From: Micromonospora ferruginea
Lineage (GTDB): Bacteria; Actinomycetota; Actinomycetes; Mycobacteriales; Micromonosporaceae
Assembly: GCF_013694245.2 (NCBI RefSeq)
Contig: NZ_CP059322.2
Coordinates: forward strand, 4,967,001-5,031,000
Direction: 5' to 3'
DNA length: 64,000 nucleotides
Positions 1-8,515 of this stretch are shown in pieces. A program made the translations under genes and the position numbers. The stretch's first letter is position 1. Each line of letters opens with the position of its first letter. Under the pieces are notes generated by a model. The model saw only the letters and a program-made list of their open reading frames with translations. It was not told the origin of the DNA and made no database searches.

Positions 1-80
1 AACACCCGCGGCCCGTGGACAAGATGTCCGCGACCGCCGGTACGCTCCGCCGACCGTCGGTCAGCGAGAGGACCCTTCCC

Positions 81-731
81 GTGCCCTACACCCCAGACTT
101 CGCGCGGCTGCTCACCCCCGGCGCCCGGTTCGAGGACGAAACCGCCGTACACCTGATCGAGGCACATCCGGCCGGCGAGGTGGTGCTGCCGACCGGCCGC
201 CTGGTGGGATGCGATCCGCTGGTCTGCCCGGAGAGCGACCCGTACACCGTCTCGGTCGCACCCGGTCGCTACCCGGCGCGTGCCTGGGTGTCGTCGGTCC
301 GCCGCGACGGCGTCGAGACCGACCGGCGGGTCGCGGCGCTGGAGGTCGTCGTCCGCGACGAGCCGGTCTCGCGGTGGGAGATGGCCGTCGTGGACGGCCA
401 GGACGTCGCCGAGCTGGGCCCGGACGACTTCTTCGGGTACGGCGTGGACGCCGGCACCGGCACGCTCGCCGACCGCGACGCGCTCGCCGTGGTCGAGGAC
501 TGGGACGAGGACCGGATCGAGGAGGTCTTCCTCGCCGAGGACGGCCACGCCGCCAGTGGTCCGGTGCCCGGCCTGGTCGACGTGGTCGTGGACGAGGTGA
601 CCGGCGCGAACGTGCTGACCGTCTGGTCGGGTTGGGGGGACGGCTGCTACGGCACCTGGGTGGGCCGCGGCGCGGACGACCGGGTCGCGAGGTTCGTCAC
701 CGATTTCATGGTGGTGCCCGCGGAAGGCTGA
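81..731 (+). CDS. DUF4241 domain-containing protein
   Basis: A 216-residue soluble protein of the DUF4241 family, whose biochemical role is unknown. Recognition rests on the overall pattern: an N-terminal segment with VVLPTGRLVGCDP, a central beta-rich part with a conserved proline/tyrosine turn (APGRYPARAWV), and a C-terminal WSGWGDGCYGTWVGR segment where these proteins are best conserved. It has no signal peptide or membrane segment. The GTG at 81 is chosen because GAGAGG lies just upstream; an in-frame ATG farther upstream (24) lacks a clear ribosome site. The gene stands alone, and a palindromic repeat begins four bases after the stop. The family call is fairly secure; the function is open. 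Confidence 0.75.
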   Translation: MPYTPDFARLLTPGARFEDETAVHLIEAHPAGEVVLPTGRLVGCDPLVCPESDPYTVSVAPGRYPARAWVSSVRRDGVETDRRVAALEVVVRDEPVSRWEMAVVDGQDVAELGPDDFFGYGVDAGTGTLADRDALAVVEDWDEDRIEEVFLAEDGHAASGPVPGLVDVVVDEVTGANVLTVWSGWGDGCYGTWVGRGADDRVARFVTDFMVVPAEG

Positions 732-734
732 CCT

Positions 735-787
735 GTTAACCGGGGGCCCCGCCTATACCGAATGCGTTAAGAAGGGCCCCCGCCTTT
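735..787. repeat. Dimeric 31-base intergenic repeat, copy A
   Basis: Two tandem units, each beginning GTTAA and carrying a GGGGCCCC-type palindromic core, start 31 bases apart. It sits between the DUF4241 stop and the FKBP gene. Two further copies at 3221 and 55917 keep the same 31-base period. This copy is the most diverged. Each core could form a short hairpin and may help stop transcription. Confidence 0.7.
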
Positions 788-850
788 CATCACGGTGGGG
801 GTGTGGGCGGGTACCGTTTGCGCGCATCCACCCACCTGCAGGGAGTCGAC

Positions 851-1513
851 GTGAGCGAGCGTGTGGAGAACCGGTCGGAGGACCAGGCCGCCCCGGCCAC
901 CAAGGCAGGGCGGCGACTGGCCGCCCAGTTGGCGGAGAAGAAGGCCGCCGAGGCGCGCCGGCGCCGGCAGTCGATGCTGGGCGCGGCGGCCGGTGTCCTC
1001 GCCGTGGTGGCCCTGGTCGGCGGCCTCGTCTGGCTGAACAGTGGGGACGACGACAAGTCGACCTCCACCGCCACCTCGGCCAGCCCCAGCGCTCCGGTCG
1101 AGCCGACCGCGCCGCCCGCCGCGGAGCTGCCCGCGAACATCGACCCGGCGCTGAAGACCAAGCCGACCGTCACGGCCGGTACCGGCGAGCTGAAGAAGCT
1201 GACCGTCACCACCCTGGTCAAGGGCACCGGCCCGGCGGTGAAGGCCGGGCAGACCATCACCACGAACTACGTGGGCGTCTTCTACAAGGACGGCAAGCAG
1301 TTCGACGCGTCCTGGGACAACGGCCAGCCCGCCACCTTCCCGATCGGCGTGGGCCAGGTCATCAAGGGCTGGGACCAGGGTCTGGTCGGGGTGCCGGTGG
1401 GCAGCCGCGTGCAGCTCGACCTGCCGGCCGCGCTGGCGTACGGCGACAAGGCCGAGGGCGGCCGTCCGGCCGGGCCGCTGCGCTTCGTGGTGGACGTGCT
1501 CGCCGCGCAGTGA
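851..1513 (+). CDS. Membrane-anchored FKBP-type peptidyl-prolyl cis-trans isomerase
   Basis: Catalyses cis-trans isomerisation of prolyl bonds, probably on the outer face of the membrane. The 220-residue protein has a charged, helical cytoplasmic N-terminus (about 1-40, rich in Arg/Lys/Ala), one transmembrane segment (41-62), a low-complexity Ser/Pro/Ala linker, and an FKBP domain (about 108-220). FKBP signatures visible are NYVGVFYKDGKQFDAS, the VIKGWDQGLVG helix and the LAYGDKA loop. No lipobox is present, so anchoring is by the single helix, N-terminus inside. The GTG at 851 follows AGGGAG at good spacing. The gene is monocistronic as far as can be seen. Confidence 0.88.
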   Translation: MSERVENRSEDQAAPATKAGRRLAAQLAEKKAAEARRRRQSMLGAAAGVLAVVALVGGLVWLNSGDDDKSTSTATSASPSAPVEPTAPPAAELPANIDPALKTKPTVTAGTGELKKLTVTTLVKGTGPAVKAGQTITTNYVGVFYKDGKQFDASWDNGQPATFPIGVGQVIKGWDQGLVGVPVGSRVQLDLPAALAYGDKAEGGRPAGPLRFVVDVLAAQ

Positions 1514-1652
1514 GCGCCGGCGGGGGCGGACCGACCGGATCGGTGCGGTAGGCCACAGCGGCCTTCCCTGCCGGTGCGCACCGCCAGTAGGTTCGGGGTC
1601 ACCGTGCGCGGTTCGCCGCGTACGGTGACTTCTCACCGACGCGGAGGTGCAC

Positions 1653-2537
1653 GTGGCGGCGCTGGACGACCCCGGGGTGACCCGGCAGATGTGGACGCTC
1701 TTCGAGCCGGTCCACGCGGTCACCTACTTCCATCCGCGGGCCCGGGCCGCGTTCGAGGCGGTCGGGCTGCGCGGCTACTGGCGCGGCTACTTCGCCGGCC
1801 GGGCCGCGCCGCTCGGTGCGGTCGACGCGCCGACGGTGACCGCGGCGTTCTTCAGCTTCGCGCCGGGCATGGTGGCCCGGGCGTTGCCGTCGGTGTGGCG
1901 GCTGGCCTCCCCGGAGGAGGCGTTGCGCGCCCGGCTCACCGGCGCGGTGCAGGCGCTCGCCGAGTTCACCTACGAGCTGCCCGAGTCGCACCTCGTCGAG
2001 GTCGCCGACCTGCTCGAGGAGGCGGCCGGGCGGGTGGACACCGCCGGGCGGGTGCTCGGTGCCGTCAACGCCGCCCTGCCCCGCGGCGAATACCCGCTGG
2101 CCCGGCTCTGGCAGGCCGCCGCCACGCTGCGCGAGCACCGGGGTGACGGGCACGTCGCCGCGCTCGTCGGCACCGGGCTGGACCCGGTGGAGGTGGTGGC
2201 CTGGCGGTGCCGGGTCGACCAGTTCCGCGAGTTCCACCAGCCGGCCCGGGGCTGGACCGACGAGGAGTGGTCCGCCGCCGAGGAGCGGCTGGTGGAGCGG
2301 GGCTGGCTGACCGACGACCACGGCCCGACCGCGCACTCCACCGCCGCGTTCCGGGCGGTCGAGGAGGCCACCGACCGGGCCGCGTCCGGTCCGTGGCGGG
2401 CGCTGGGCGCGGAGCGTACGGCGCGGCTGCGGGACCTGCTCGAACCGATCGCGACCCGGTGCCGCACGATCATCCCGCCGAAGGCCCCGATCGGCCTGCC
2501 GGCGCAGCAGTCGACCCCGGCGACGCTGCCGCGCTGA
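1653..2537 (+). CDS. SCO6745/SalK-family protein (winged-helix-like)
   Basis: A 294-residue protein resembling the actinobacterial SCO6745 (SalK-like) family, often annotated as having a helix-turn-helix-like fold. The N-terminal signature is a Trp-Thr-Leu-Phe-Glu-Pro-Val-His-Ala-Val-Thr-Tyr-Phe stretch followed by GLRGYWRGYFAGRAAPLG. The C-terminal half (WTDEEWSAAEERLVERGW) looks like the winged-helix part. It has no membrane segments. Start choice: GGAGG at 1643-1647 gives ideal spacing to the GTG at 1653; a GTG two codons earlier overlaps that site. The function is not established; some relatives lie in natural-product clusters, but there is no such context here. Its stop lies 31 bases before the HAD start, so the two may be co-transcribed. 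Confidence 0.65.
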   Translation: MAALDDPGVTRQMWTLFEPVHAVTYFHPRARAAFEAVGLRGYWRGYFAGRAAPLGAVDAPTVTAAFFSFAPGMVARALPSVWRLASPEEALRARLTGAVQALAEFTYELPESHLVEVADLLEEAAGRVDTAGRVLGAVNAALPRGEYPLARLWQAAATLREHRGDGHVAALVGTGLDPVEVVAWRCRVDQFREFHQPARGWTDEEWSAAEERLVERGWLTDDHGPTAHSTAAFRAVEEATDRAASGPWRALGAERTARLRDLLEPIATRCRTIIPPKAPIGLPAQQSTPATLPR

Positions 2538-2568
2538 ACCGGGCCACCGGTTGGGGCAGGATGGCGGC

Positions 2569-3225
2569 ATGGTGGACGCGGTGCTCTTCGACCTGGACGG
2601 CGTGATCGTGGACTCGGAGCCGGTCTGGGAGGAGGTCCGGCGGGCGTACGTGGCCGCGCACGGGGGCACCTGGCAGCCCGACACGCAGCGCCGGCTGATG
2701 GGCATGAGCACCGGCGAGTGGGCCGGCTACCTGAGCGGCGAGCTGGGCGTCGACCGGTCGGCCGAGCAGGTCGCCTCCGACGTGGTGGCCGAGATGGTCC
2801 GGCGCTACGCGCAGCGCGTACCCCTGATCGACCGGGCCGACACGGTGGTGCGCGGGGTGGCCGCGCGGTGGCCGCTGGGGCTGGCCAGCTCGTCGCCGAC
2901 CCGGCTGATCGCGGCGGCGCTGGACGCGACCGGCCTGGCCGACGCGTTCGGGGCGACGCTGTCGACCGAGGAGACGGCCCGGGGCAAGCCGGCGCCGGAC
3001 GTGTGGCTGGCGGTGGCGGCCCGGCTGGGCGTCGACTCGGCCCGGTGCGTGGCGGTGGAGGACTCGTCGAACGGGGTCCGCTCGGCGGCGGCCGCCGGGT
3101 GCCGGGTGGTGGCGGTGCCGCACGGTTCGTACCCGTTGGATCCGGACGCCGAGGCGCTCGCAGCCGTGCTGCTCCCCTCGATCGACGCGCTCACCCCGGA
3201 GCTGCTGGCGGGGTTGGGGCGTTAG
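2569..3225 (+). CDS. HAD superfamily hydrolase, beta-phosphoglucomutase-like
   Basis: A 218-residue HAD phosphatase/phosphomutase of subfamily IA. All four HAD motifs are visible: FDLDGVIVDSEP at the N-terminus (nucleophile and acid/base Asp), LASSSP (motif II), the motif III lysine in GKPAPDVWLAVAARLG, and VAVEDSSNGVRSA (motif IV). A helical cap (about 17-80) lies between motifs I and II. The substrate is probably a small sugar phosphate but cannot be decided from sequence. The ATG at 2569 is preferred over an upstream TTG (2551) because the HAD motif normally begins within the first ten residues. The stop codon lies inside repeat copy B. Confidence 0.85.
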   Translation: MVDAVLFDLDGVIVDSEPVWEEVRRAYVAAHGGTWQPDTQRRLMGMSTGEWAGYLSGELGVDRSAEQVASDVVAEMVRRYAQRVPLIDRADTVVRGVAARWPLGLASSSPTRLIAAALDATGLADAFGATLSTEETARGKPAPDVWLAVAARLGVDSARCVAVEDSSNGVRSAAAAGCRVVAVPHGSYPLDPDAEALAAVLLPSIDALTPELLAGLGR

Positions 3226-3275
3226 GCGGGGCCCCTTCCTCTACCGGAGGCGTTAAGCGGGGGCCCCGCCTTACC
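3221..3275. repeat. Dimeric 31-base intergenic repeat, copy B
   Basis: Same architecture as the copy at 735: two GTTAA/G-starting units exactly 31 bases apart, each with a GGGGCCCC core. The first unit contains the TAG stop of the HAD gene (3223-3225), so this copy overlaps coding sequence by five bases. It agrees almost perfectly with the copy at 55917 over the first 40 bases, apart from one base near its start. Confidence 0.8.
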
Positions 3276-3337
3276 GCGGCGCGGCATGTTCGCGCGGGGT
3301 TCGGGTAGCGCATTCCACGACGAGCGGAGGGACGGCG

Positions 3338-4351
3338 ATGAAGGCGATCGTGTACGAGCGCAGCGGGGACGCCTCGGTGCTCCAGTTGGTGGAGCGGCCG
3401 GAGCCGGAGCCCGGTCCCGGCGAGGTGCTGGTGCGGATGGCCGTCTCGGGGGTGAACCCGACGGACTGGAAGGCCCGCGAGGCGTGGCCGCTGCCGGCCG
3501 GCTGGCAGATCCCGCACCAGGACGGCGCCGGGGTGGTCGAGGCGGTCGGTGAGGGCGTCGACCAGACCATGATCGGCGAGCGGGTCTGGGTGTGGGAGGC
3601 GGCCTGGCAGCGCCCGTGGGGCACCGCCGCGGAGTACACCGTGGTCCCGGTGCGGCACGCGGTGTCGCTGGGCTCGGCCTCGTTCGACCTGGGCGCGGCG
3701 CTGGGCATCCCGTTCATGACCGCGCACCGGTGCCTGACCGCCGGCGAGTTCATGCCGGACAAGCTGCACGCCGGCGCGTTGAGCGACCACGTGGTGCTGG
3801 TGCAGGGCGGTGCGGGCGCGGTGGGCAACGCGGCGATCCAGCTCGCCCGCTGGGCCGACGCCTGCGTGATCACCACGGTGAGCACGCCGGAGAAGGCGCA
3901 GCTCGCCGCCGCCGCCGGAGCCGACTTCGTGATCAACTACCGCGAGCAGGACGTGGTGGAGGAGGTCCGCAAGGTCGCGCCGGACGGGGTGCACACGATC
4001 GTGGAGGTGTCCGCCGCCCGCAACGCCGCCGCCGACGTGCGGATCCTGCGTACCGGTGGCGCGGTCTGCGTCTACGCCGACGACGGCGGCGACGAGGTGA
4101 CCCTGCCGATCCGGCCGCTGATGGGTCCGAACGCGCGTTGGCAGTTCGTGCTGGTCTACACCGCGCCGAAGGTGGCCAAGGCGCAGGCGGTCACCGACGT
4201 CGCGGCGGCGGTGGCGCAGGGCGCGATCCGGGTGGGCGAGGAGGCCGGCCTGCCGCTGCACCGGCACCCGCTGGCCGAGACCGCGGCGGCGCAGCAGGCG
4301 GTACGGGACGGCGCGGTGGGCAAGGTGCTGGTCACCACCGCCGACGAGTAG
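3338..4351 (+). CDS. NADPH:quinone oxidoreductase-like (zinc-independent MDR family)
   Basis: A 337-residue medium-chain dehydrogenase/reductase of the quinone oxidoreductase (zeta-crystallin) type, which uses NADPH to reduce quinones or activated alkenes. The GroES-like N-terminal domain has GEVLVRMAVSGVNPTDWK; the Rossmann domain carries the nucleotide-binding loop VQGGAGAVGNAAIQLARW near residues 154-171. The cysteine/histidine ligands of zinc-dependent alcohol dehydrogenases are absent. The ATG at 3338 has GGAGGGA upstream. The gene appears to be transcribed alone and ends at a strong hairpin. The exact substrate is unknown. Confidence 0.85.
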   Translation: MKAIVYERSGDASVLQLVERPEPEPGPGEVLVRMAVSGVNPTDWKAREAWPLPAGWQIPHQDGAGVVEAVGEGVDQTMIGERVWVWEAAWQRPWGTAAEYTVVPVRHAVSLGSASFDLGAALGIPFMTAHRCLTAGEFMPDKLHAGALSDHVVLVQGGAGAVGNAAIQLARWADACVITTVSTPEKAQLAAAAGADFVINYREQDVVEEVRKVAPDGVHTIVEVSAARNAAADVRILRTGGAVCVYADDGGDEVTLPIRPLMGPNARWQFVLVYTAPKVAKAQAVTDVAAAVAQGAIRVGEEAGLPLHRHPLAETAAAQQAVRDGAVGKVLVTTADE

Positions 4352-4425
4352 GTGATTTCCCCGACATCAGGACAGAGGCGAACAAGTTTCGCGACAATGA
4401 CGGTGCGGGTCACCCCGTAACGGAC

Positions 4426-4462
4426 GGGCGGCCCCGGCGCGGTGCGAACGCCGGGGCCGCCC
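4426..4462. terminator. Terminator hairpin between convergent genes
   Basis: Perfect 14-bp stem (arms 4426-4439 and 4449-4462) with a 9-base loop, lying between the convergent ends of the oxidoreductase (4351) and the acyl-CoA synthetase (4527). It lacks a clear T-run, as is common in high-GC actinobacteria, and could act in both directions. Confidence 0.75.
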
Positions 4463-4526
4463 TCTGGGGAGGAATGTCCGTTGGATCGTGTTCCTACCCG
4501 TGTAGGCGACGGTACGCCGGAAAGTG

Positions 4527-6176
4527 TTACGGCGCGGTCAGTTCCCGCACCTCAAGCCCGCCGTCGGCGTACCGCGAGCGCACCACCTTCTTGTCGAACT
4601 TGCCGACGCTCGTCTTCGGCACCGCGTCGATGAACGCCCAGCGCTCCGGCACCTGCCAGCGTGCCACCGAGCCGGCCAGGAAGTCCCGCAGCTCCTCGGC
4701 GGTGACCGAGGCGCCCTCGCGGACCACCACGGTGGCCAGCGGTCGCTCGTCCCAGCGCTCGTCCGGCACGCCCACCACGCACGCCTCCAGCACCGCCGGA
4801 TGGGCCATCAGGGCGTTCTCCAGCTCGACCGAGGAGATCCACTCCCCGCCCGACTTGATCACGTCCTTGGCGCGGTCGGTCAGCGTGATGTAGCCGTCCG
4901 GGGAGAGCGTGCCGACGTCCCCGGTCCGCAGCCAGCCGTCCCGGAACTTCTCGGCGTCCGGAACGTCGTCCCCGACGTACCGGGCGGTGACCCACGGCCC
5001 ACGGACCTCCAGCTCCCCCACGGACGTGCCGTCGGCGGGCAGCGGCTCACCCAGCGGGCCGACGATCCGCGCGGCCACCCCGGCCGGCACGCGGCCCTGG
5101 GTGTAGCGGTAGCGCCAGGCGTCGTCGCCGGTGGCGCCGGCCGGCGCACGCGACACCGAGCCCAGCGGGGACATCTCGGTCATCCCCCAGGCGTGGATGA
5201 CCTCGATGCCGTGCCGGTCGTGGAACGCGTGCATCAGCGCCGGCGGGCAGGCCGAGCCGCCCACGATCACCTCGGTCAGCGAGGAGGTGTCCACGTCGTG
5301 GCTGTCCAGGTAGGCCAGCAGGTCGGTCCAGATGGTCGGCACCGCGCCGGCCAGGGTGGGCCGCTCGGCGGCGATCATCGCGGCGATCGGCTCGGCCTGG
5401 AGGAAGCGGTCCGGCATGATCAGCGACGCGCCGGAGAGGAACGCCGCGTAGGGCAGGCCCCAGGACATGGCGTGGAACATCGGCACGATGGCCAGCTCCC
5501 GGTCCTTCGGGCCGAGGCCGAAGCCCTCCGGCATGCACACCTGGAGCGAGTGCAGGTAGATCGAGCGGTGCGAGTAGGCCACGCCCTTCGGGTTGCCGGT
5601 GGTCCCGGACGTGTAGCAGAGCGCCGCCGCGTCCCGCTCGTCCACCTCCGGCCAGTCGAAGACGTCCGGCCGGTCGGCCAGCAGCGCGTCCCAGTGGTGC
5701 ACGGTGATCCGGTCACCGGCGGCGGCCACCAGCGGGGCCGGGTCGCCGCCGCCCACCACGACCACGTGGCGCACCGTGGCCAGCTCGCCGATCACGCGCG
5801 CGAGCAGCGGGATGAGCGTGGTGTCGACGAGCACCACCCGGTCCTCGGCGTGGTTGGCGATGTAGGCGACCTGGTCGGGGAAGAGCCGGAGGTTGAGCGT
5901 GTGCAGCACCGCGCCCATGCTCGGCACGGCGAAGTAGGCCACCAGGTGCTCGTTGTTGTTCCACATGAAGGTGGCGACCCGCTCGTCACCGGTCACGCCG
6001 CACTCGTCGCGCAGCGCGTGCGCCAGCCGGGCGGCGGCGCGGCCCACCTCCGCGTACGTCATCCGGCGGGGTTCGGCACCGGTCCAGGTGACCACCTCCG
6101 CCGCGCCGTGCACGGTGGCGCCGTGTTCGAGGATCCGGGAGATCTGAAGGGGGGCGTCCATCATCGTGCTACGCAT
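4527..6176 (-). CDS. Fatty-acyl-CoA synthetase / AMP-dependent ligase
   Basis: A 549-residue member of the ANL superfamily. It activates a carboxylic acid as the acyl-adenylate and transfers it to CoA; the length and motifs fit medium- or long-chain fatty-acyl-CoA ligases. Visible motifs are the phosphate loop YTSGTTGNPKGV (about residues 186-197), GWLRTGDVG, and the C-terminal catalytic lysine in PKTSVGKFDKK (near 525). Start choice: ATG at 6176, with no ribosome site but a TACGTT box seven bases upstream, which suggests a leaderless transcript; a second ATG four codons in is possible. The gene is divergent from the NUDIX gene and ends facing a terminator. Specificity is not determinable by eye. 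Confidence 0.87.
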   Translation of the reverse strand: MRSTMMDAPLQISRILEHGATVHGAAEVVTWTGAEPRRMTYAEVGRAAARLAHALRDECGVTGDERVATFMWNNNEHLVAYFAVPSMGAVLHTLNLRLFPDQVAYIANHAEDRVVLVDTTLIPLLARVIGELATVRHVVVVGGGDPAPLVAAAGDRITVHHWDALLADRPDVFDWPEVDERDAAALCYTSGTTGNPKGVAYSHRSIYLHSLQVCMPEGFGLGPKDRELAIVPMFHAMSWGLPYAAFLSGASLIMPDRFLQAEPIAAMIAAERPTLAGAVPTIWTDLLAYLDSHDVDTSSLTEVIVGGSACPPALMHAFHDRHGIEVIHAWGMTEMSPLGSVSRAPAGATGDDAWRYRYTQGRVPAGVAARIVGPLGEPLPADGTSVGELEVRGPWVTARYVGDDVPDAEKFRDGWLRTGDVGTLSPDGYITLTDRAKDVIKSGGEWISSVELENALMAHPAVLEACVVGVPDERWDERPLATVVVREGASVTAEELRDFLAGSVARWQVPERWAFIDAVPKTSVGKFDKKVVRSRYADGGLEVRELTAP

Positions 6177-6183
6177 GGGTAAC

Positions 6184-6189
6184 AACGTA
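6184..6189 (-). promoter_or_regulatory. -10 box of a probable leaderless promoter for the acyl-CoA synthetase
   Basis: TACGTT on the minus strand fits TANNNT and ends seven bases before the ATG at 6176, so transcription would start at or next to the start codon. The -35 region is weak. Confidence 0.5.
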
Positions 6190-6248
6190 GTGTCGCCGTT
6201 CACACCAGCGGAACCCCCGGAACGGCCGAGACGCCCGGCAATGCTGCG

Positions 6249-6254
6249 TAGATT
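6249..6254 (+). promoter_or_regulatory. -10 box of a probable leaderless promoter for the NUDIX gene
   Basis: TAGATT fits TANNNT and lies six bases before the GTG at 6261. There is no Shine-Dalgarno sequence in between, so the mRNA is probably leaderless. It sits about 60 bases from the divergent box for the acyl-CoA synthetase. Confidence 0.55.
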
Positions 6255-6260
6255 GTCCGG

Positions 6261-6752
6261 GTGAGCATCTCGTGGGCAGACTCGTACGTCGGCCAGCTCC
6301 GCGCGCTGGCCGGCGACCGCACCCTGATGTTCGTCGGCGCCCGCGCCGTGGTGCGCGACAACGCCGCCCGGGTGCTGCTGATCCAGCGCTCCGACAACGG
6401 CCAGTGGGCGCTCCCGGCCGGCGCCATGGAGCTGGGCGAGTCGATCGCCGACTGCGCGGTCCGCGAGGTCCGCGAGGAGACCGGCCTGCGCGCGCTGCGG
6501 GTCAGCGCATTCGCGCTCTACACCGGCCCGGACCGCACCCACACCAACATGTACGGGCACACCTACCAGGTCTTCACCACCGCGTTCCGGGTCGACGAGT
6601 GGGACGGCGAGCTGTCCCGGTTCACCGACGAGACCACCGACGCGGGTTTCTTCCACCCGGAGGAGTTCCCCGCCCCGCTCTCGTCCAGCGTCCACGAGAC
6701 GCTCGCCGACCTGGACGTCTTCGAGCAGACCAACCGCCTCATCCTGAAGTAG
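6261..6752 (+). CDS. NUDIX hydrolase
   Basis: A 163-residue pyrophosphohydrolase that cleaves nucleoside diphosphates linked to another group. The NUDIX box runs from GAMELGE to REVREETGL (about residues 54-75), with the metal-binding glutamates intact. Before it comes VVRDNAARVLLIQRSDNGQW, typical of the beta-sheet that positions the substrate. The end of the protein (FEQTNRLILK) is close to the box-family norm, so it looks complete. The GTG at 6261 is the natural start for a leaderless transcript. It is convergent with the DHA2 exporter, with 35 bases between stops. The substrate (sanitising, NADH or ADP-ribose) is not clear. Confidence 0.88.
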   Translation: MSISWADSYVGQLRALAGDRTLMFVGARAVVRDNAARVLLIQRSDNGQWALPAGAMELGESIADCAVREVREETGLRALRVSAFALYTGPDRTHTNMYGHTYQVFTTAFRVDEWDGELSRFTDETTDAGFFHPEEFPAPLSSSVHETLADLDVFEQTNRLILK

Positions 6753-6787
6753 GCCGGCGCTGCCGGCGGCATCCCGAGCGGGCCGGC

Positions 6788-8461
6788 TCAGAGCATCGTC
6801 TGCGACTTCGCCTCCATCTCGGCGGCGGCCTCCTCCTTCGACTCCTTCGGCAGCGGCTTGCCGCCCGGCGCGGCGGCCTTCCCGCCCAGCGGGTCGGCCC
6901 CGCCGGTGGCGCCCTGCGGGCCGGCCCCGCGCAACTGCTGGTTCGGCATGAGCAGGGTGACCAGCACCGCCAGCACCGCGACCAACCCGGTGGTCAGGAA
7001 GACCAGGTGCAGCGCCTCGACGAACGAGGACTGGATCGCGGCGCGTACCGGCCCGGGCAGGGCGAGGATGGTCGCCGGATCGTTGATCGAGATGTTCTCG
7101 GTGCCGCCGGCCGCCACCGCCGCCCGCTGCTGCGGCGGAAGCTGGGCGAGCGCGCCGGGCAGCCGGTCCGCCAGCGCGGAACTGAGCCGGGTGGACAGCA
7201 CCGCGCCCAGGATCGCCACCCCGAACGAGCCGCCCAGCGAGCGGAAGAACGTGGCCGAGGAGGTGCCCGCGCCGAGGTCGCGGACGTCCACCGCGTTCTG
7301 CACCGCCAGGATCAGCGACTGCATGCACAGGCCCAGCCCGACGCCGATCACCACCATGTAGCCGAACGCGATCCAGAGCGACGTCGCCACCTGGAGCTGG
7401 CGGAACAGCAGCATGCCGGCCACCAGCACCGCCGAGCCGGCGACCGGGAACCACTTGTACCGGCCGATCCGGCTCATCGCCCGGCCGGTCAGGATCGACG
7501 TGACGATGATGCCGGCCATCATCGGCAGCATCAGCAGGCCGCTTCGGGTGGGCGAGGCGCCCTTGACGATCTGCAGGTAGAGCGGGATGAAGATGATCGA
7601 CCCGAACATCACCAGGCCGAGCACGAAGCCGGCGGAGTTGGCCAGCGCGAACGTGCGGCTGCGGAACAGCCGCAGCGGCAGGATCGGCTCCCGGGTGCGG
7701 GCCTCCTGGAGCAGGAACGCCACGCCCAGCACCGCGCCGGCCACGAACAGCCCGACGATCACCGCGGAGCCCCAGGCGTACGAGGTGCCGCCCCAGCTCA
7801 GCGCCAGCAGCAGGCAGCTCACGCCGGCCACCAGCAGCGCCGCCCCGATCCAGTCCACGGTGTGCTCGCGGCGCTGGAACGGCACCAGCCGCATGACGTG
7901 CCAGCAGACCACGATGGCGAGGATCGCCAGCGGCACGTTGATGTAGAAGATCCAGCGCCAGTTCGTCTCCGCGAAGTAGCCGCCGACCAGCGGCCCGGCC
8001 ACCGACGACAGGCCGAACACGGCACCGAACAGGCCCTGGTAGCGGCCCCGCTCCCGGGGCGGCACCACGTCCGAGATGATGGTGAAGGCCAGCGTCATCA
8101 GGCCACCCGCGCCGAGGCCCTGCACGCCCCGGGTGATGATCAACTGGGTCATGTCCTGCGACAGCCCGGCCAGCAGCGAGCCGAGCAGGAACGCGCCGAT
8201 CGAGAAGAGGAAGACCGGCCGGCGCCCGTACAGGTCGGCCATCTTGCCGTAGAGCGGCGTGGAGGCGGTCGAGGCCAGCAGGTAGGCGGTGACCACCCAC
8301 GAGTAGTGGTCGATCCCGCCCAGCTCACCGACGATGGTGGGCAGCGCGGTGCCGACGATGGTCTGGTCGAGCGCGGCCAGCAGCATGCCGGTCATCAGAC
8401 CGAACATCAGCAGGCGGATCTGACGGGCGGGCAGGGCGGGACGGGCGGCCTGGGCGGTCAT
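6788..8461 (-). CDS. DHA2-family MFS multidrug exporter (EmrB/QacA-like)
   Basis: A 557-residue, 14-helix drug:proton antiporter of the plasma membrane. The first helix contains LDQTIVGTALPTI, the DHA2 signature; the loop between helices 2 and 3 has GKMADLYGRRPV (MFS motif A), and ITRGVQGLGAGGLMTLA is motif B-like. The C-terminal 60 residues are a charged, disordered Gly/Lys tail. A large loop (about residues 430-475) contains NDPATILALPGPVRAAIQ, seen in many actinobacterial members. No adjacent TetR or MarR regulator is seen. The compound exported is unknown. The ATG at 8461 is the clear start. Confidence 0.87.
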   Translation of the reverse strand: MTAQAARPALPARQIRLLMFGLMTGMLLAALDQTIVGTALPTIVGELGGIDHYSWVVTAYLLASTASTPLYGKMADLYGRRPVFLFSIGAFLLGSLLAGLSQDMTQLIITRGVQGLGAGGLMTLAFTIISDVVPPRERGRYQGLFGAVFGLSSVAGPLVGGYFAETNWRWIFYINVPLAILAIVVCWHVMRLVPFQRREHTVDWIGAALLVAGVSCLLLALSWGGTSYAWGSAVIVGLFVAGAVLGVAFLLQEARTREPILPLRLFRSRTFALANSAGFVLGLVMFGSIIFIPLYLQIVKGASPTRSGLLMLPMMAGIIVTSILTGRAMSRIGRYKWFPVAGSAVLVAGMLLFRQLQVATSLWIAFGYMVVIGVGLGLCMQSLILAVQNAVDVRDLGAGTSSATFFRSLGGSFGVAILGAVLSTRLSSALADRLPGALAQLPPQQRAAVAAGGTENISINDPATILALPGPVRAAIQSSFVEALHLVFLTTGLVAVLAVLVTLLMPNQQLRGAGPQGATGGADPLGGKAAAPGGKPLPKESKEEAAAEMEAKSQTML

Positions 8462-8473
8462 CCCGCTTCCTAT

Positions 8474-8504
8474 CCCACCGGGGGCGGATCATGCCCCCGG
8501 TGGG
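8474..8504 (-). terminator. Terminator of the DJ-1/PfpI gene
   Basis: Perfect 12-bp stem (8474-8485 with 8493-8504), 7-base loop, just after the stop of the minus-strand DJ-1/PfpI gene and before the DHA2 exporter start. It probably separates the two transcripts. Confidence 0.7.
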
Positions 8505-8515
8505 ACGTCGAGTTT

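Noticed and set aside
4527..8300. Long minus-strand frame of 1257 codons
   Set aside because: Only the last 549 codons are a real acyl-CoA synthetase; the rest is shadow of the NUDIX gene and the exporter in the wrong frame.
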